A stretch of 64,000 nt of DNA from NCBI RefSeq assembly GCF_023015765.1, contig NZ_JALKAL010000002.1:1-64000 (forward strand). Direction: 5' to 3'. Below are positions 8,589 through 18,088 of this stretch, piece after piece; the stretch's first letter is position 1, and each line of letters opens with the position of its first letter. Made by a program: the position numbers and the translations under genes. The notes beneath the pieces are model-generated. The model was not told the DNA's origin, made no database searches, and was given only the letters and a program-made list of their open reading frames with translations. Source of the DNA: Ornithinimicrobium sp. F0845. GTDB taxonomy: Bacteria > Actinomycetota > Actinomycetes > Actinomycetales > Dermatophilaceae.

Positions 8589-9718
8589 CAGTTGCTCCCT
8601 GCCTCGACGCGGCCGCGCGGGCCCATCGCGGCGTTGGCGTGGTCGTCGCCGGCCTCGATGAGGCTGGTGTGGGTGGGCGGGTCGGACGGGACGTCAGCCG
8701 GGCGACGGGCCTCGAACTCCTTGCGGAGCACCGGCACGACCTCGGACCCGAGGATCTCGATCTGCTCCAGCACCGTCTCCACCGGCAGGCCGGCGTGGTC
8801 CATGAGGAACATCTGGCGCTGGTAGTCGCCGACCGCGTCGGCGAAGCCGAGGGTGCGCTCGATGACCTGCTGGGGGCTGCCCACGGTCAGCGGCGTGGCC
8901 CGGGTGAACTCCTCCAGGCTCGGTCCGTGACCGTAGACGGGCGCGACGTCGAAGTAGGGGCGGAACTGCTTCACGGCCTCCTGGCTGTTCTTGGCCATGA
9001 ACACCTGGCCGCCGAGGCCGACGATCGCCTGGTCGGCGCGGCCGTGGCCGTAGTGCTCGTAGCGGCGGCGGTAGAGGTCCACCATCCGTGCCGTGTGGTC
9101 CATCGTCCAGAAGATGTTGTTGTGGAAGAAGCCGTCGCCGTAGTAGGCGGCCTGCTCGGCGATCTCCGGGGACCGGATCGAGCCGTGCCAGACGAACGGC
9201 GGGACGCCGTCCAGCGGACGCGGCGTGGAGGTGAAGCCCTGCAGCGGGGTGCGGAACTTGCCCTCCCAGTCCACGACGTCCTCGCGCCACAGGCGGCGCA
9301 GCAGGTGGTAGTTCTCCACCGCGAGCGCGATGCCGTTGCGAATGTCCTGCCCGAACCAGGGGTAGACCGGGCCGGTATTGCCGCGGCCCATCATCAGGTC
9401 GACGCGGCCACCGGACAGGTGCTGCAGCATCGCGTAGTCCTCGGCGATCTTCACCGGGTCGTTGGTGGTGATCAGCGTGGTCGCGGTCGAGAGCTGCAGG
9501 GTCGTGGTCTGCGCGGCGATGTAGCCCAGGAAGGTCGTCGGCGAGGAGGCGAAGAACGGCGGGTTGTGGTGCTCGCCGGTCGCGAAGACGTCGAGCCCGA
9601 CCTCCTCGGTCTTGAGCGCGATCCTGACCAGGTCCTGGATCCGCTGCCCCTCGGTGGGGGCGCGGCCCGTCGTCGGGTCGGTCGTGATGTCACTGACGCT
9701 GAAGATCCCGAACTGCAT
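8588..9718 (-). CDS. LLM-class flavin-dependent oxidoreductase (CE1758 family)
   Basis: A 376-residue luciferase-like monooxygenase. It begins MQFGIFSVSDITTDPTTG and has the bacterial luciferase landmarks EVGLDVFATGEHHNPPF, LSTATTLITTNDP, and GRVDLMMGRG. It would use FMNH2 from the downstream reductase and O2. The ATG at 9718 is chosen for its Shine-Dalgarno (GGAAGGA) and because the family starts exactly there; the 56-codon extension upstream lacks homology-like character. A palindrome TTGA-N4-TCAA lies about 45 nt upstream. The substrate is unknown; in corynebacteria such monooxygenases are tied to redox or quinone stress. Confidence 0.92.
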   Translation of the reverse strand: MQFGIFSVSDITTDPTTGRAPTEGQRIQDLVRIALKTEEVGLDVFATGEHHNPPFFASSPTTFLGYIAAQTTTLQLSTATTLITTNDPVKIAEDYAMLQHLSGGRVDLMMGRGNTGPVYPWFGQDIRNGIALAVENYHLLRRLWREDVVDWEGKFRTPLQGFTSTPRPLDGVPPFVWHGSIRSPEIAEQAAYYGDGFFHNNIFWTMDHTARMVDLYRRRYEHYGHGRADQAIVGLGGQVFMAKNSQEAVKQFRPYFDVAPVYGHGPSLEEFTRATPLTVGSPQQVIERTLGFADAVGDYQRQMFLMDHAGLPVETVLEQIEILGSEVVPVLRKEFEARRPADVPSDPPTHTSLIEAGDDHANAAMGPRGRVEAGSN

Positions 9719-9762
9719 GACTGCGTTCCTTCCGCTGAACCGACCCTGTGCCGGCGAATTGA

Positions 9763-9774
9763 TTGAATGCTCAA
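9763..9774. promoter_or_regulatory. Candidate operator upstream of the monooxygenase/reductase operon
   Basis: TTGA-ATGC-TCAA, set in the AT-rich stretch 9758-9782, is the only AT-rich island in this intergenic region. The arms match the core of the inverted repeat I recall for the corynebacterial MarR-type redox regulator RosR (TTGA-N4-TCAAC). No such regulator is encoded nearby, so the assignment is tentative. Confidence 0.4.
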
Positions 9775-9904
9775 CCTTCATAACGGAGGGCGGCCTCGAT
9801 CCATTCCCCGGTCCTGGCACGGTCCTGCGCTCGGGCGCAACCTGCTCGTGGCGTTCATGCCGGGCCAGCCGCGCGCCTGGTCGCACGCCGGCCCGGGCTC
9901 CTCG

Positions 9905-10225
9905 TCAGTCGATCTTCAGCTCGCCCATCTCGTCCCAGCCGTCACCCTCGACCTGCCGCGAGACGATCTTGGGCGTCGCTGTGAGGTACTGCGGGAAGTC
10001 CCGCTGCATCTGGGCGAAGTGCTCGGACTGCACGTGCGGGCCGGCGCCGTCGTCGTCGAAGGCCTCGACGAGGACGTACTCGTTGGGGTCCTTGAGGCTG
10101 CGCGACCACTCGAACCACTTGTTGCCAGGCTCGGCCTCGGTCGCCTCGGTGTAGGCACGGACGAGCTCCGGCCACTGCTCGGCAAACTCCGGCTTGACGG
10201 GGAACTTGACGACGATGAAGTACAT
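9905..10225 (-). CDS. Antibiotic biosynthesis monooxygenase (ABM) domain protein
   Basis: A 106-residue single ABM-domain protein of the ferredoxin-like dimeric alpha/beta barrel type. It shows FIVVKFPVKPEFAEQW at the start, NKWFEWSRSLKDPNEYVLVEAF in the middle, and HVQSEHFAQMQ, where ABM proteins such as YgiN place substrate-lining residues. YgiN-like proteins oxidise quinols or aromatic rings without a cofactor. The ATG at 10225 has an upstream GAGAGG stretch. It lies beside the flavin monooxygenase operon in the same orientation but 186 nt away, so co-regulation is possible but unproven. Confidence 0.88.
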   Translation of the reverse strand: MYFIVVKFPVKPEFAEQWPELVRAYTEATEAEPGNKWFEWSRSLKDPNEYVLVEAFDDDGAGPHVQSEHFAQMQRDFPQYLTATPKIVSRQVEGDGWDEMGELKID

Positions 10226-10303
10226 GACGGTCCTCTCGGTCGGGAATCGGTCCTGCCACCATCCAAGCCGCCCCTGCACCGCGGTGCGCGCGCGGTCCGG
10301 CGC

Positions 10304-10309
10304 TAGGAT
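10304..10309 (+). promoter_or_regulatory. -10 box of the GNAT gene (leaderless type)
   Basis: TAGGAT ends 5 nt before the ATG at 10315, with no Shine-Dalgarno in between. Confidence 0.45.
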
Positions 10310-10314
10310 TCGCC

Positions 10315-11157
10315 ATGACCACCTCACTGGCGATCTCGACCGCCACGCGCGACGACCTGGATACCATGGTCGAGTGGGCGGCGGCGGAGGGCTGGAACCC
10401 TGGCCTGGACGACGCCGGCGCCTTCTTCGCCGCCGACCCGGAGGGCTTCCTGGTCGGGCGCATCGACGGTGAACCCATCGGCTGCATCTCCGTCGTCGGC
10501 TACCCGCCCGCCTTCGGCTTCCTGGGGTTCTACATCGTCACCCCCCAGCACCGTGGCCAGGGGCACGGCCTGGCGCTCTGGCGGGCCGGCATGGAGCGCC
10601 TGCGCGGGCGGATCGTCGGCCTCGACGGGGTGGTCGACCAGCAGCCCAACTACCGCAGGTCCGGCTTCGTCCTGGCGCACCGCAACATCCGGTTCGGCGG
10701 TGCGGTGCGCGTCCCCGCGCCGCAGGACGGCCGACTGCGAGATCTCACCGCGGAGCTCGTCGAGGCCGTGCTGCAGTATGACGCGGGGTTCTTCCCCGCG
10801 GACCGCTCCTCCTTCGTGCGTGGCTGGCTGACGCCGGAACGGCGTCGTGCGCTCGTGCTCGTGGAGGACGGAGAGGTCCGGGGCTACGGCGTCGTGCGGA
10901 CCTGCCGTCAGGGCGCGAAGATCGGGCCCCTGTTCGCCGACACCGACGAGGGAGCCGACCTGCTCTTCCGCTCCCTGGCGGCCCGGGCACCGGGCGAGGT
11001 CTTCCTGGACTGCCCCGAACCCAACGCTGCCGCGACGAACCTCGCCACGACATACTGCCTCTCACCCGTCTTCGAGACGGCCCGGATGTATCGCGGGCCG
11101 GCCCCGGAGCTTCCGCTGTCGCGCACCTACGGCATCACGACCTTCGAGCTCGGCTGA
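10315..11157 (+). CDS. GNAT N-acetyltransferase with YitH/HsdM-type C-terminal domain
   Basis: A 280-residue acetyltransferase of two GNAT-like halves. The N-terminal domain (about 1-140) has the acetyl-CoA pyrophosphate loop in VTPQHRGQGHGLALW and an upstream beta strand FGFLGFYIV. The C-terminal half (about 150-280, containing YGVVRTCRQGAKIGPLFAD) resembles Acetyltransf_18, found in YitH-like proteins, and probably shapes the acceptor pocket. The acceptor substrate cannot be inferred. The gene has a leaderless-type promoter and is convergent with glyS. Confidence 0.9.
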   Translation: MTTSLAISTATRDDLDTMVEWAAAEGWNPGLDDAGAFFAADPEGFLVGRIDGEPIGCISVVGYPPAFGFLGFYIVTPQHRGQGHGLALWRAGMERLRGRIVGLDGVVDQQPNYRRSGFVLAHRNIRFGGAVRVPAPQDGRLRDLTAELVEAVLQYDAGFFPADRSSFVRGWLTPERRRALVLVEDGEVRGYGVVRTCRQGAKIGPLFADTDEGADLLFRSLAARAPGEVFLDCPEPNAAATNLATTYCLSPVFETARMYRGPAPELPLSRTYGITTFELG

Positions 11158-11211
11158 CCGGAGCCGCCCAGTTCGCCCGGCCGTTCCTGAGCCGTCGCCC
11201 CGGCCCTGGGC

Positions 11212-12615
<1,404 letters not shown>

Positions 12616-12622
12616 GGCGCCG

Positions 12623-12628
12623 AGTTTA
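12623..12628 (-). promoter_or_regulatory. -10 box of glyS (leaderless type)
   Basis: TAAACT on the minus strand, 7 nt before the glyS ATG. Together with the opposite-facing box at 12643-12648 it forms a 26-bp divergent promoter core in which both mRNAs would begin at their start codons. Confidence 0.5.
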
Positions 12629-12642
12629 GGCGGTCCGCCGGT

Positions 12643-12648
12643 TAGGCT
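12643..12648 (+). promoter_or_regulatory. -10 box of the DUF6703-like gene (leaderless type)
   Basis: TAGGCT ends 6 nt before the GTG start at 12655; there is no Shine-Dalgarno sequence. Confidence 0.5.
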
Positions 12649-12654
12649 CGGACC

Positions 12655-12978
12655 GTGTCCAACCCGATCCACTCCGCCGACCCCCACTACCACTCGACCG
12701 GCGCCCGCGCGGCGATCGAGCGAGCGAGCCTGCCGACGCTCCGCCAGCTGGCCAAGCTCCCCACCTGGCTGCCCATGCTCGTCATGGCCGCGCTCATCCT
12801 CGTGGGGGCCTTCCTCGGTGGCGTCGTAGGGGCGGTCCTGGTCGGCGTCGCACTGCTCGCCCTGCTCTGGCTGCTCTACCTGAGCTGGCCCCACCTGACC
12901 CCGTCGCTGCGGATGATGCGCATCGCGGTCCTGGTGCTGCTGCTCGCGATCGTCGTGACCCAGTTCGTCTCGCCCTGA
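12655..12978 (+). CDS. Small membrane protein, DUF6703-like
   Basis: A 107-residue protein with a polar N-terminal 37 residues and three hydrophobic helices (about 40-60, 60-77 and 85-104). The [18 protein letters not shown] and [11 protein letters not shown] segments fit the actinobacterial DUF6703 family as I remember it. The GTG start at 12655 is supported by the leaderless-type -10 box. It is divergent from glyS with 39 nt between start codons, so the two promoters touch. Function unknown; the inner membrane is the likely location. Confidence 0.7.
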   Translation: MSNPIHSADPHYHSTGARAAIERASLPTLRQLAKLPTWLPMLVMAALILVGAFLGGVVGAVLVGVALLALLWLLYLSWPHLTPSLRMMRIAVLVLLLAIVVTQFVSP

Positions 12979-12980
12979 CC

Positions 12981-13060
12981 AATTTTCGTAGCGGTTTTGC
13001 GGTCCGTGAGCAATTTTCGTAGTGGTTTTGCCGCTGGACTGCGCGGTTCTGTCGCTGGAC
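12981..13060. repeat. Short intergenic direct repeats
   Basis: A 20-bp unit (AATTTTCGTAGYGGTTTTGC) occurs at 12981-13000 and again at 13012-13031 with one difference. A second unit, CGCTGGACTGCG, follows twice within 13032-13065. The sequence is markedly more AT-rich than its surroundings and lies between the DUF6703-like gene and the Zur-controlled promoter. Confidence 0.7.
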
Positions 13061-13071
13061 TGCGGGCAGAC

Positions 13072-13101
13072 TTGACAATGATTCTCATCGCAAGTGAGAA
13101 T
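13072..13101 (+). promoter_or_regulatory. Promoter of znuACB-zur
   Basis: A consensus -35 TTGACA at 13072-13077 is separated by 18 nt from GAGAAT at 13096-13101. The start point would fall at about 13108, at the ATG of znuA, so the operon mRNA is probably leaderless. Both hexamers are buried in Zur boxes. Confidence 0.6.
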
Positions 13102-13109
13102 CATTGTCA
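13073..13109. promoter_or_regulatory. Twin Zur boxes (inverted repeat)
   Basis: Two 15-bp boxes, TGACAATGATTCTCA (13073-13087) and TGAGAATCATTGTCA (13095-13109), are exact inverted copies 7 nt apart. Each fits the actinobacterial Zur pattern TGANAATNATTNTCA and is itself a near-palindrome. They cover the -35 and -10 hexamers of the zinc uptake operon, and the last gene of that operon encodes a Fur/Zur-type repressor, which closes the loop. Confidence 0.85.
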
Positions 13110-14104
13110 TGACCCGACCGACCCTCGCCGTGAGCGGCGCGCTGGCGACCGCACTGTTGCTGACCGCGTGCGGCAGCGACGGCGCGAGCGCAGGAGACGA
13201 CGGTCGCCTGTCCGTGGTGACCGGCTTCTACCCCCTGGAGTATGCCGCGGAGCGCGTCGTCGGTGATGTCCCGGGCGTGACGGTCGAGACGCTGACCTCG
13301 CCGGGCACTGACGCCCACGACCTCGAGCTGAGCCCGCGGCAGGTCGGCGCGGTCCAGGACGCCGACCTGGTGATCTTCTCCGCGGGCATGCAGGCGGCGG
13401 TTGACGCCGCCGTCGCCGAGCAGGCACCGGACCGCAGTCTCGACGTGACGTCGGTCGTGGCGCTGGCGGAGACAGGCGACGACCACGAGGACCACGGGGA
13501 CCACGACCACGAGGATCACGACGGGCACGACCACGAGGGGCACGACCACGAGGGCCACGACCACGACGGGCACGACCACGGCCCGCTGGACCCACACTTC
13601 TGGCTGGACCCCGAGCGCTACGCCGCCGCCGGCGCCGCCATCGCCGAGGAGCTGGCCGCCATCGACCCGGTCAACGCGGAGGACTACCTCGCCAACGCCG
13701 AGGCCTTCAGCCAGGACCTGGACGAGCTCGACGCCGAGTTCCGCGAGGGTCTCGCATCCTGCGAGCACGACACCATGGTGACCACCCACGAGGCGTTCGG
13801 CTACCTGGCCGACCGCTACGGCCTGCACCAGGTCGGCATCACCGGCATCACTCCCGAGGCCGAGGCCTCGCCGGCCCGGATGGCCGAGATCACCCGCGAG
13901 GTCGAGGCTCTCGCCGTCCCCGCGATCTACGCCCAGAGCACCCTCGGCGGCGACCTCGCGGAGGTCATCGGCCGCGAGACCGGCACGCAGGTCCTCGTCC
14001 TCGACCCGATCGAGGGACTGACGGACGCGTCGGCCGGCAACGACTACTTTCAGGTGATGCGCGCCAATCTCGAGGCCCTGCGACAGGGCCAGGTGTGCTC
14101 GTGA
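13109..14104 (+). CDS. znuA: Zinc ABC transporter substrate-binding lipoprotein
   Basis: A 331-residue cluster A-I (TroA/ZnuA) metal-binding lipoprotein. The signal peptide ends in lipobox LLTAC (Cys21). Metal-ligand motifs are present at [20 protein letters not shown] and [14 protein letters not shown]. Residues about 125-158 form a loop of alternating His and acidic residues typical of zinc-specific members, where it is thought to sample or buffer Zn(II). The ATG at 13109 is preferred over an in-frame GTG at 13094 because the promoter and Zur box run up to it. It is the first gene of znuA-znuC-znuB-zur with overlapping junctions and is repressed when zinc is plentiful. Confidence 0.95.
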   Translation: MTRPTLAVSGALATALLLTACGSDGASAGDDGRLSVVTGFYPLEYAAERVVGDVPGVTVETLTSPGTDAHDLELSPRQVGAVQDADLVIFSAGMQAAVDAAVAEQAPDRSLDVTSVVALAETGDDHEDHGDHDHEDHDGHDHEGHDHEGHDHDGHDHGPLDPHFWLDPERYAAAGAAIAEELAAIDPVNAEDYLANAEAFSQDLDELDAEFREGLASCEHDTMVTTHEAFGYLADRYGLHQVGITGITPEAEASPARMAEITREVEALAVPAIYAQSTLGGDLAEVIGRETGTQVLVLDPIEGLTDASAGNDYFQVMRANLEALRQGQVCS

Positions 14105-14967
14105 CCGGCCCGGCAGCGGCCAGCGCCGCCCACCCAGCGGCCGTGCGGCTCGACCACGCCTCCTTCGGTTACGCCGGCCGTCCGTTCACCGAGGGCGTCA
14201 CGCTGACCATCGCCCCCGGCGAGGTGGTGGCCCTGCTCGGCCCCAACGGCTCCGGCAAGTCCACCCTGGTGCGCGGCCTGCTCGGGCTGAACGACCACGT
14301 GGCCGGCCGGGTCGAGGTGCTCGGCACTCCCCTGGCGAGCCTCGCCGACCGCAGCCGGCTCGGCTACGTGCCCCAGCGGCATACTCTCTCGGCCTCGGTG
14401 CGCTCCACGGTGCGCGAGGTGATCGCCACCGGTCAGCTGGCCGGACGCCCCTGGTGGCGGCGGTCCACGGCCGCGGACCGCGCGACGGTCGTGAGGGCCG
14501 CGGAGACGGTCGGGCTGGCCGACCGGCTCGACGCCGACGTCGCCACGCTCTCCGGGGGGCAGCAGCGGCGCGTGCTCATCGCCCGCGCCCTGGCCGCCCG
14601 CCCCGAGGTCCTGATCATGGACGAGCCGACGGCCGGGGTCGACGCCGCCAACCAGGACGTCCTCGCCGCCGTGCTGCGCCGGCTCGCCGGGATGGGCGTC
14701 ACCATGCTGGTGGTCACCCACGAGCTGGCGGCGCTGCGGGGCATCGTGGACCGGATCATCGAGATGGATGCCGGGCACGTCGCCTTCGACGGCACCCCGA
14801 GGCAGTATGCCGAGCACCGAGCCGCCATCTCGCGCGCCGCTGACGCGGGGCACGGTGACCATCACGGCTATGACCACCACGGCTACGACCACGAGGACGG
14901 GTCCGAGGGGGGCCTGCTCAGCGGAGCCGGTCCGATGGACGGACCTGTGGAGGAGGCGACGCCCTGA
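14101..14967 (+). CDS. znuC: Zinc ABC transporter ATP-binding protein
   Basis: A 288-residue ATPase with Walker A GPNGSGKST, signature TLSGGQQRR, Walker B VLIMDEPTAG and switch His in VVTHELAAL. Its extra C-terminal tail of about 45 residues is rich in His, Gly, Asp and Tyr (repeats of YDHHG type), which is unusual for the ATPase subunit. The GTG at 14101 overlaps the znuA stop (GTGA); a GTG two codons upstream at 14095 is also possible. It powers uptake through the permease encoded next. Confidence 0.93.
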   Translation: MTGPAAASAAHPAAVRLDHASFGYAGRPFTEGVTLTIAPGEVVALLGPNGSGKSTLVRGLLGLNDHVAGRVEVLGTPLASLADRSRLGYVPQRHTLSASVRSTVREVIATGQLAGRPWWRRSTAADRATVVRAAETVGLADRLDADVATLSGGQQRRVLIARALAARPEVLIMDEPTAGVDAANQDVLAAVLRRLAGMGVTMLVVTHELAALRGIVDRIIEMDAGHVAFDGTPRQYAEHRAAISRAADAGHGDHHGYDHHGYDHEDGSEGGLLSGAGPMDGPVEEATP

Positions 14968-15986
14968 TGCTGGAGATCCTCACCTACGACTTCATGCGTT
15001 ATGCCCTGCTGGCCGCGCTGCTGGTGGGTGCCGTGGCACCCCTGGTCGGCATCTTCCTCGTGCAACGCCGACTGTCCCTCATCGGGGACGGTCTCGGGCA
15101 CGTGGCGCTGGCCGGCGTGGCCGTCGGCCTCCTGATGGACGGGCAGCCGATCGTCACCGCACTGATCGCGGCCGTCCTCGCCGGGGTCGCTGTCGAGGTG
15201 ATCCGGGCGCGCGGCCGCACCAGCGGTGACATCGCCCTGGCCGTCATGTTCTACGGCGGCATCGCGGCCGGTGTGGTCATCATCAACCGGGTCGACGGCA
15301 GCCAGAGCTCCAACCTCACCGGGTATCTGTTCGGTGCCATCACCACCACCTCGCCCGGCGACCTGGTCGTCTTCGCCGTGCTGTCCCTGGTGATCGTCGC
15401 GGTCACGGTCGTGCTGCGCCAGCGGCTGTTCCTCGCGGCGGGAGACGAGGAGTATGCCCGGGCCAGCGGCCTGCCCGTCATGGCCCTCAACATCACCCTG
15501 TCGGTGCTCACCGCCGTGACCGTCGTGGTGTCCATGCGGGTGGTCGGCCTGCTGCTGATCAGCGCCCTGATGATCGTGCCCAACGCCGCGGCCCAGCAGG
15601 TGGCCCGCAGCTTCCGCTCGGCAACGCTGTGGGCGGTGCTGTTCGGCGTGCTGTCCTCGGTCGGCGGCGTGATCACCTCCTTCTACGCCGACACCGCCGC
15701 CGGCGGCACGATCGTGCTCCTGGCGATCGCCCTCTTCCTGGTCGTCGCTGCCGTCGGTGCCCTGATCGCCGCACTCACCGCACGCAGGCACCGCATCGCC
15801 GAGCGGCACCCGCACGAGCACGGACCGGACTGCGGTCACGAGGCCGTGCCGCACGGTGACCACGTCGACTACCTCCACGGCGGCCACCGGCACGCCCCGC
15901 ACGGAGCCCACTACGACGAGCACGCCGACCCCACGACATACTCTGGGAGCAGTGATCCCGCTGACCAGGAGCAGGTGACTCGATGA
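14967..15986 (+). CDS. znuB: Zinc ABC transporter permease
   Basis: A 339-residue ABC-3 family permease with about eight hydrophobic helices in the first 270 residues, including VQRRLSLIGDGLGHVALAGVA, which is characteristic of the family. The final 65 residues form a cytoplasmic tail rich in His and acidic residues (HPHEHGPDCGHE and similar clusters). The start overlaps znuC (TGATG) and has an AGGAGG Shine-Dalgarno; the stop overlaps zur (ATGA). The His-rich tail may bind Zn(II) at the inner face, which is inference. Confidence 0.94.
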   Translation: MLEILTYDFMRYALLAALLVGAVAPLVGIFLVQRRLSLIGDGLGHVALAGVAVGLLMDGQPIVTALIAAVLAGVAVEVIRARGRTSGDIALAVMFYGGIAAGVVIINRVDGSQSSNLTGYLFGAITTTSPGDLVVFAVLSLVIVAVTVVLRQRLFLAAGDEEYARASGLPVMALNITLSVLTAVTVVVSMRVVGLLLISALMIVPNAAAQQVARSFRSATLWAVLFGVLSSVGGVITSFYADTAAGGTIVLLAIALFLVVAAVGALIAALTARRHRIAERHPHEHGPDCGHEAVPHGDHVDYLHGGHRHAPHGAHYDEHADPTTYSGSSDPADQEQVTR

Positions 15987-16384
15987 CCTCCCCGACCCGG
16001 CGCCGCCCGACCCGGCAGCAGGCGGCGGTGACCGCCGCCCTGGCGGACGGCCAGGACTTCAGCTCAGCCCAGGAGCTGCACGCCCGGCTCCGCGCCGCCG
16101 GGGAGACGGTCGGGCTCGCGACGGTCTACCGCACCCTGACCGGCATGGCCGAGTCCGGCGAGGTCGACGTGCTGCGCACCGACGACGGTGAGGCCGTCTA
16201 CCGGATGTGCAGCACCGGTCACCACCACCACCTGGTCTGCCGCGAGTGTGGCCGGGCCGTGGAGATCGAGGGTCCTTCCGCCGTCGAGCGGTGGACCGAC
16301 CAGGTGGCCGAGAAGCACGGCTTCACGCAGGTCTCGCACACCCTGGAGATCTTCGGCACCTGCGCCGACTGCGCACGAGGCTGA
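15983..16384 (+). CDS. zur: Fur-family zinc uptake regulator
   Basis: A 133-residue Fur-type repressor. The winged helix spans about residues 8-80 (ATVYRTLTGMAESGEVDVL). The metal sites are present as a His run in STGHHHHLVC, the structural CREC pair, and a second Cys pair in GTCADCARG. Its place as the last gene of the zinc uptake operon, and the Zur boxes in front of znuA, identify it as Zur rather than Fur. It would bind those boxes when loaded with Zn(II), repressing itself as well. Confidence 0.93.
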   Translation: MTSPTRRRPTRQQAAVTAALADGQDFSSAQELHARLRAAGETVGLATVYRTLTGMAESGEVDVLRTDDGEAVYRMCSTGHHHHLVCRECGRAVEIEGPSAVERWTDQVAEKHGFTQVSHTLEIFGTCADCARG

Positions 16385-16393
16385 CCGCCGACA

Positions 16394-16407
16394 TTACGTT
16401 TCAGTAA
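16394..16407. promoter_or_regulatory. Candidate operator upstream of the importer operon
   Basis: TTAC-GTTTCA-GTAA, with the nested pair CGTT/AACG, forms an AT-rich palindrome in the 118-nt gap after zur. Such sites are typical of TetR-type regulators of acyl-CoA metabolism. No matching regulator gene is in the window. Confidence 0.35.
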
Positions 16408-16502
16408 CGAGTCCTCGCACCACCCTCACAGAGGCTGCTCGGAGCACTACATTCAGCACACCTCGGCCGACCCCTGCGGCCGGTGCCGTCAAGGGAGCAA
16501 CG

Positions 16503-17285
16503 ATGCTCGGAGTGCACAACCTCGAGGTGGTCTACGAGGACGTGATGCTCGCTGTTCGGGGTGCCAGCCTGTCCGTGGGACGCGACCGCATCGTGGCTCT
16601 CCTGGGCGCCAACGGCGCCGGCAAGACCAGCCTGCTGCGTGCCATGACCGGGTTGCTCGACGTGCACCGGGGCAAGATCACCCGGGGCGAGGTCACGGTC
16701 GAGGGTCGCCCGCTCGACACCGGCAGCGCCTCCTCGGTGGTCCGTGCCGGCGTCGGCCAGGTGATGGAGGGGCGCCGGGTCTTCGTCGAGTTCACGGTCG
16801 AGGAGAACCTCCGGGTCGGTGGGCACACGGCCGGGGCCAGGGGTATGCAGGAGAAGTTCGACCGGATCTACGGCATGTTCCCGGTGCTCGCCGACCGCCG
16901 GAACACGATGGCCGGCTACCTGTCCGGCGGCGAGCAGCAGATGCTGGCCATCGGGCGAGCCATGATGTCCGACCCGGACTACCTGCTCCTGGACGAGCCC
17001 AGTCTCGGACTGGCCCCCAAGATGGTCGAGCGGATCCGCGACCTCATCGTTGAGATCAACCAGTCCGGCACGGGCATCCTGCTCATCGAGCAGAACGCCG
17101 CCATGGCCCTGTCCATCGCCCACCACGGCTACGTCATGGAGAACGGGATCACCGTGATGGATGCCCCGGCCGAGAAGCTGCGGGCGGACGAGGACATCCA
17201 GGAGTTCTACCTCGGCATCGGGGCCGAGAGCACCTCGCTGCGCGACGTGAAGCACTACAAGCGCCGCAAGAGGTGGCTGTCGTGA
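16503..17285 (+). CDS. livF: Branched-chain-type ABC importer ATPase (LivF-like)
   Basis: A 260-residue ATPase: Walker A GANGAGKTS, signature LSGGEQQM, Walker B YLLLDEPSLGL and switch region LLIEQNA. The pattern LGLAPKMVERI after Walker B is the LivF hallmark. The ATG at 16503 follows a GGGAG Shine-Dalgarno. It opens a six-gene operon (two ATPases, an acyl-CoA synthetase, two permeases, a binding protein) with overlaps at most junctions. The basic C-terminal tail (KHYKRRKRWLS) is longer than in typical LivF. Despite the family name, the cargo need not be an amino acid, since a CoA ligase is built into the operon. Confidence 0.9.
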   Translation: MLGVHNLEVVYEDVMLAVRGASLSVGRDRIVALLGANGAGKTSLLRAMTGLLDVHRGKITRGEVTVEGRPLDTGSASSVVRAGVGQVMEGRRVFVEFTVEENLRVGGHTAGARGMQEKFDRIYGMFPVLADRRNTMAGYLSGGEQQMLAIGRAMMSDPDYLLLDEPSLGLAPKMVERIRDLIVEINQSGTGILLIEQNAAMALSIAHHGYVMENGITVMDAPAEKLRADEDIQEFYLGIGAESTSLRDVKHYKRRKRWLS

Positions 17286-18088
17286 GCGCTCCCCTCCTGC
17301 GTGCCGAAGGCGTCAGCCTCCGGTTCGGCGGCAACGTCGCGCTTGACGACGTCAGCTTCGAGGTCCGCCCCGGCGAGCTGTTCGCCATCATCGGCCCGAA
17401 CGGCGCCGGCAAGACCTCGACCTTCAACTGCATCTCCGGTGTCTACCGCCCCCAGGCCGGCGAGATCACCTTCCGGGAGGAGTCCGTGCTCGGACAGCGT
17501 CCCGACCGGATCGCCTCCCGCGGCATCGCCCGCACCTTCCAGAACATCGAGCTGTTCGACAACCTGACCGTGCTGGAGAACCTGCTGCTGGGTCGGCACC
17601 ACGTGATGAGGGCACCCTGGTGGAAGGCGATGGCCTGGCTGCCGGGCACCAGCCGGGAGGAGTATGCCGCGCGCCTGGAGATCGAGTACCTCATCGAGTT
17701 CCTCGACCTCACTGCTGTCCGCCGCCACCCCGTCGGGATCCTCCCCTACGGCATCAAGAAGCGGATCGAGCTCGGCCGGGCCCTGGCGATGCAGCCGGAG
17801 CTGCTGCTGCTCGACGAGCCGGTGGCGGGCATGAACGCCGAGGAGACCGAGGACATGGCCCGGTTCATCCTCGACATCCGCAGCGAGCTCGGGCTGGCGA
17901 TGATCATGGTCGAGCACGACATGCGGCTGGTGATGGATCTCGCCGACCGGGTGATGGTGATCGACTTCGGGCGGCGCATCGCCCTCGGCACGCCGCAGGA
18001 GGTCCAGCGCGACCCGGCCGTCATCGCGGCCTACCTCGGTGGTGCCACCGACGACGTCCTGGAGTCGGTCCGGGAGGAGCTGTCGTGA
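17282..18088 (+). CDS. livG: Branched-chain-type ABC importer ATPase (LivG-like)
   Basis: A 268-residue ATPase: Walker A GPNGAGKTS, the LivG marker RTFQNIELFDNLTVLENLL, a weak signature ILPYGIKKRIELGRAL in place of LSGGQ, Walker B LLLLDEPVAGMN, and switch MVEHDM. The non-canonical signature PYGIKKR is common in this subfamily. The GTG at 17282 overlaps the livF-like stop. It would pair with the LivF-like subunit on the LivH/LivM-like permeases. Confidence 0.9.
   Translation: MSAPLLRAEGVSLRFGGNVALDDVSFEVRPGELFAIIGPNGAGKTSTFNCISGVYRPQAGEITFREESVLGQRPDRIASRGIARTFQNIELFDNLTVLENLLLGRHHVMRAPWWKAMAWLPGTSREEYAARLEIEYLIEFLDLTAVRRHPVGILPYGIKKRIELGRALAMQPELLLLDEPVAGMNAEETEDMARFILDIRSELGLAMIMVEHDMRLVMDLADRVMVIDFGRRIALGTPQEVQRDPAVIAAYLGGATDDVLESVREELS

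Noticed and set aside
13480-13590. Tandem repeats that could suggest a small CRISPR-like or satellite array
   Set aside because: They are the coding repeats of the His/Asp loop of the zinc-binding protein, in frame and without spacers.
16385-16502. Riboswitch before the importer operon
   Set aside because: The 118-nt gap has no recognisable aptamer core; only a protein-type palindrome is visible.
17282-18088. LivG-like ATPase as a pseudogene because LSGGQ is missing
   Set aside because: The PYGxKKRxELGRAL form of the signature is usual in this subfamily, and Walker A, Walker B and the switch His are intact.
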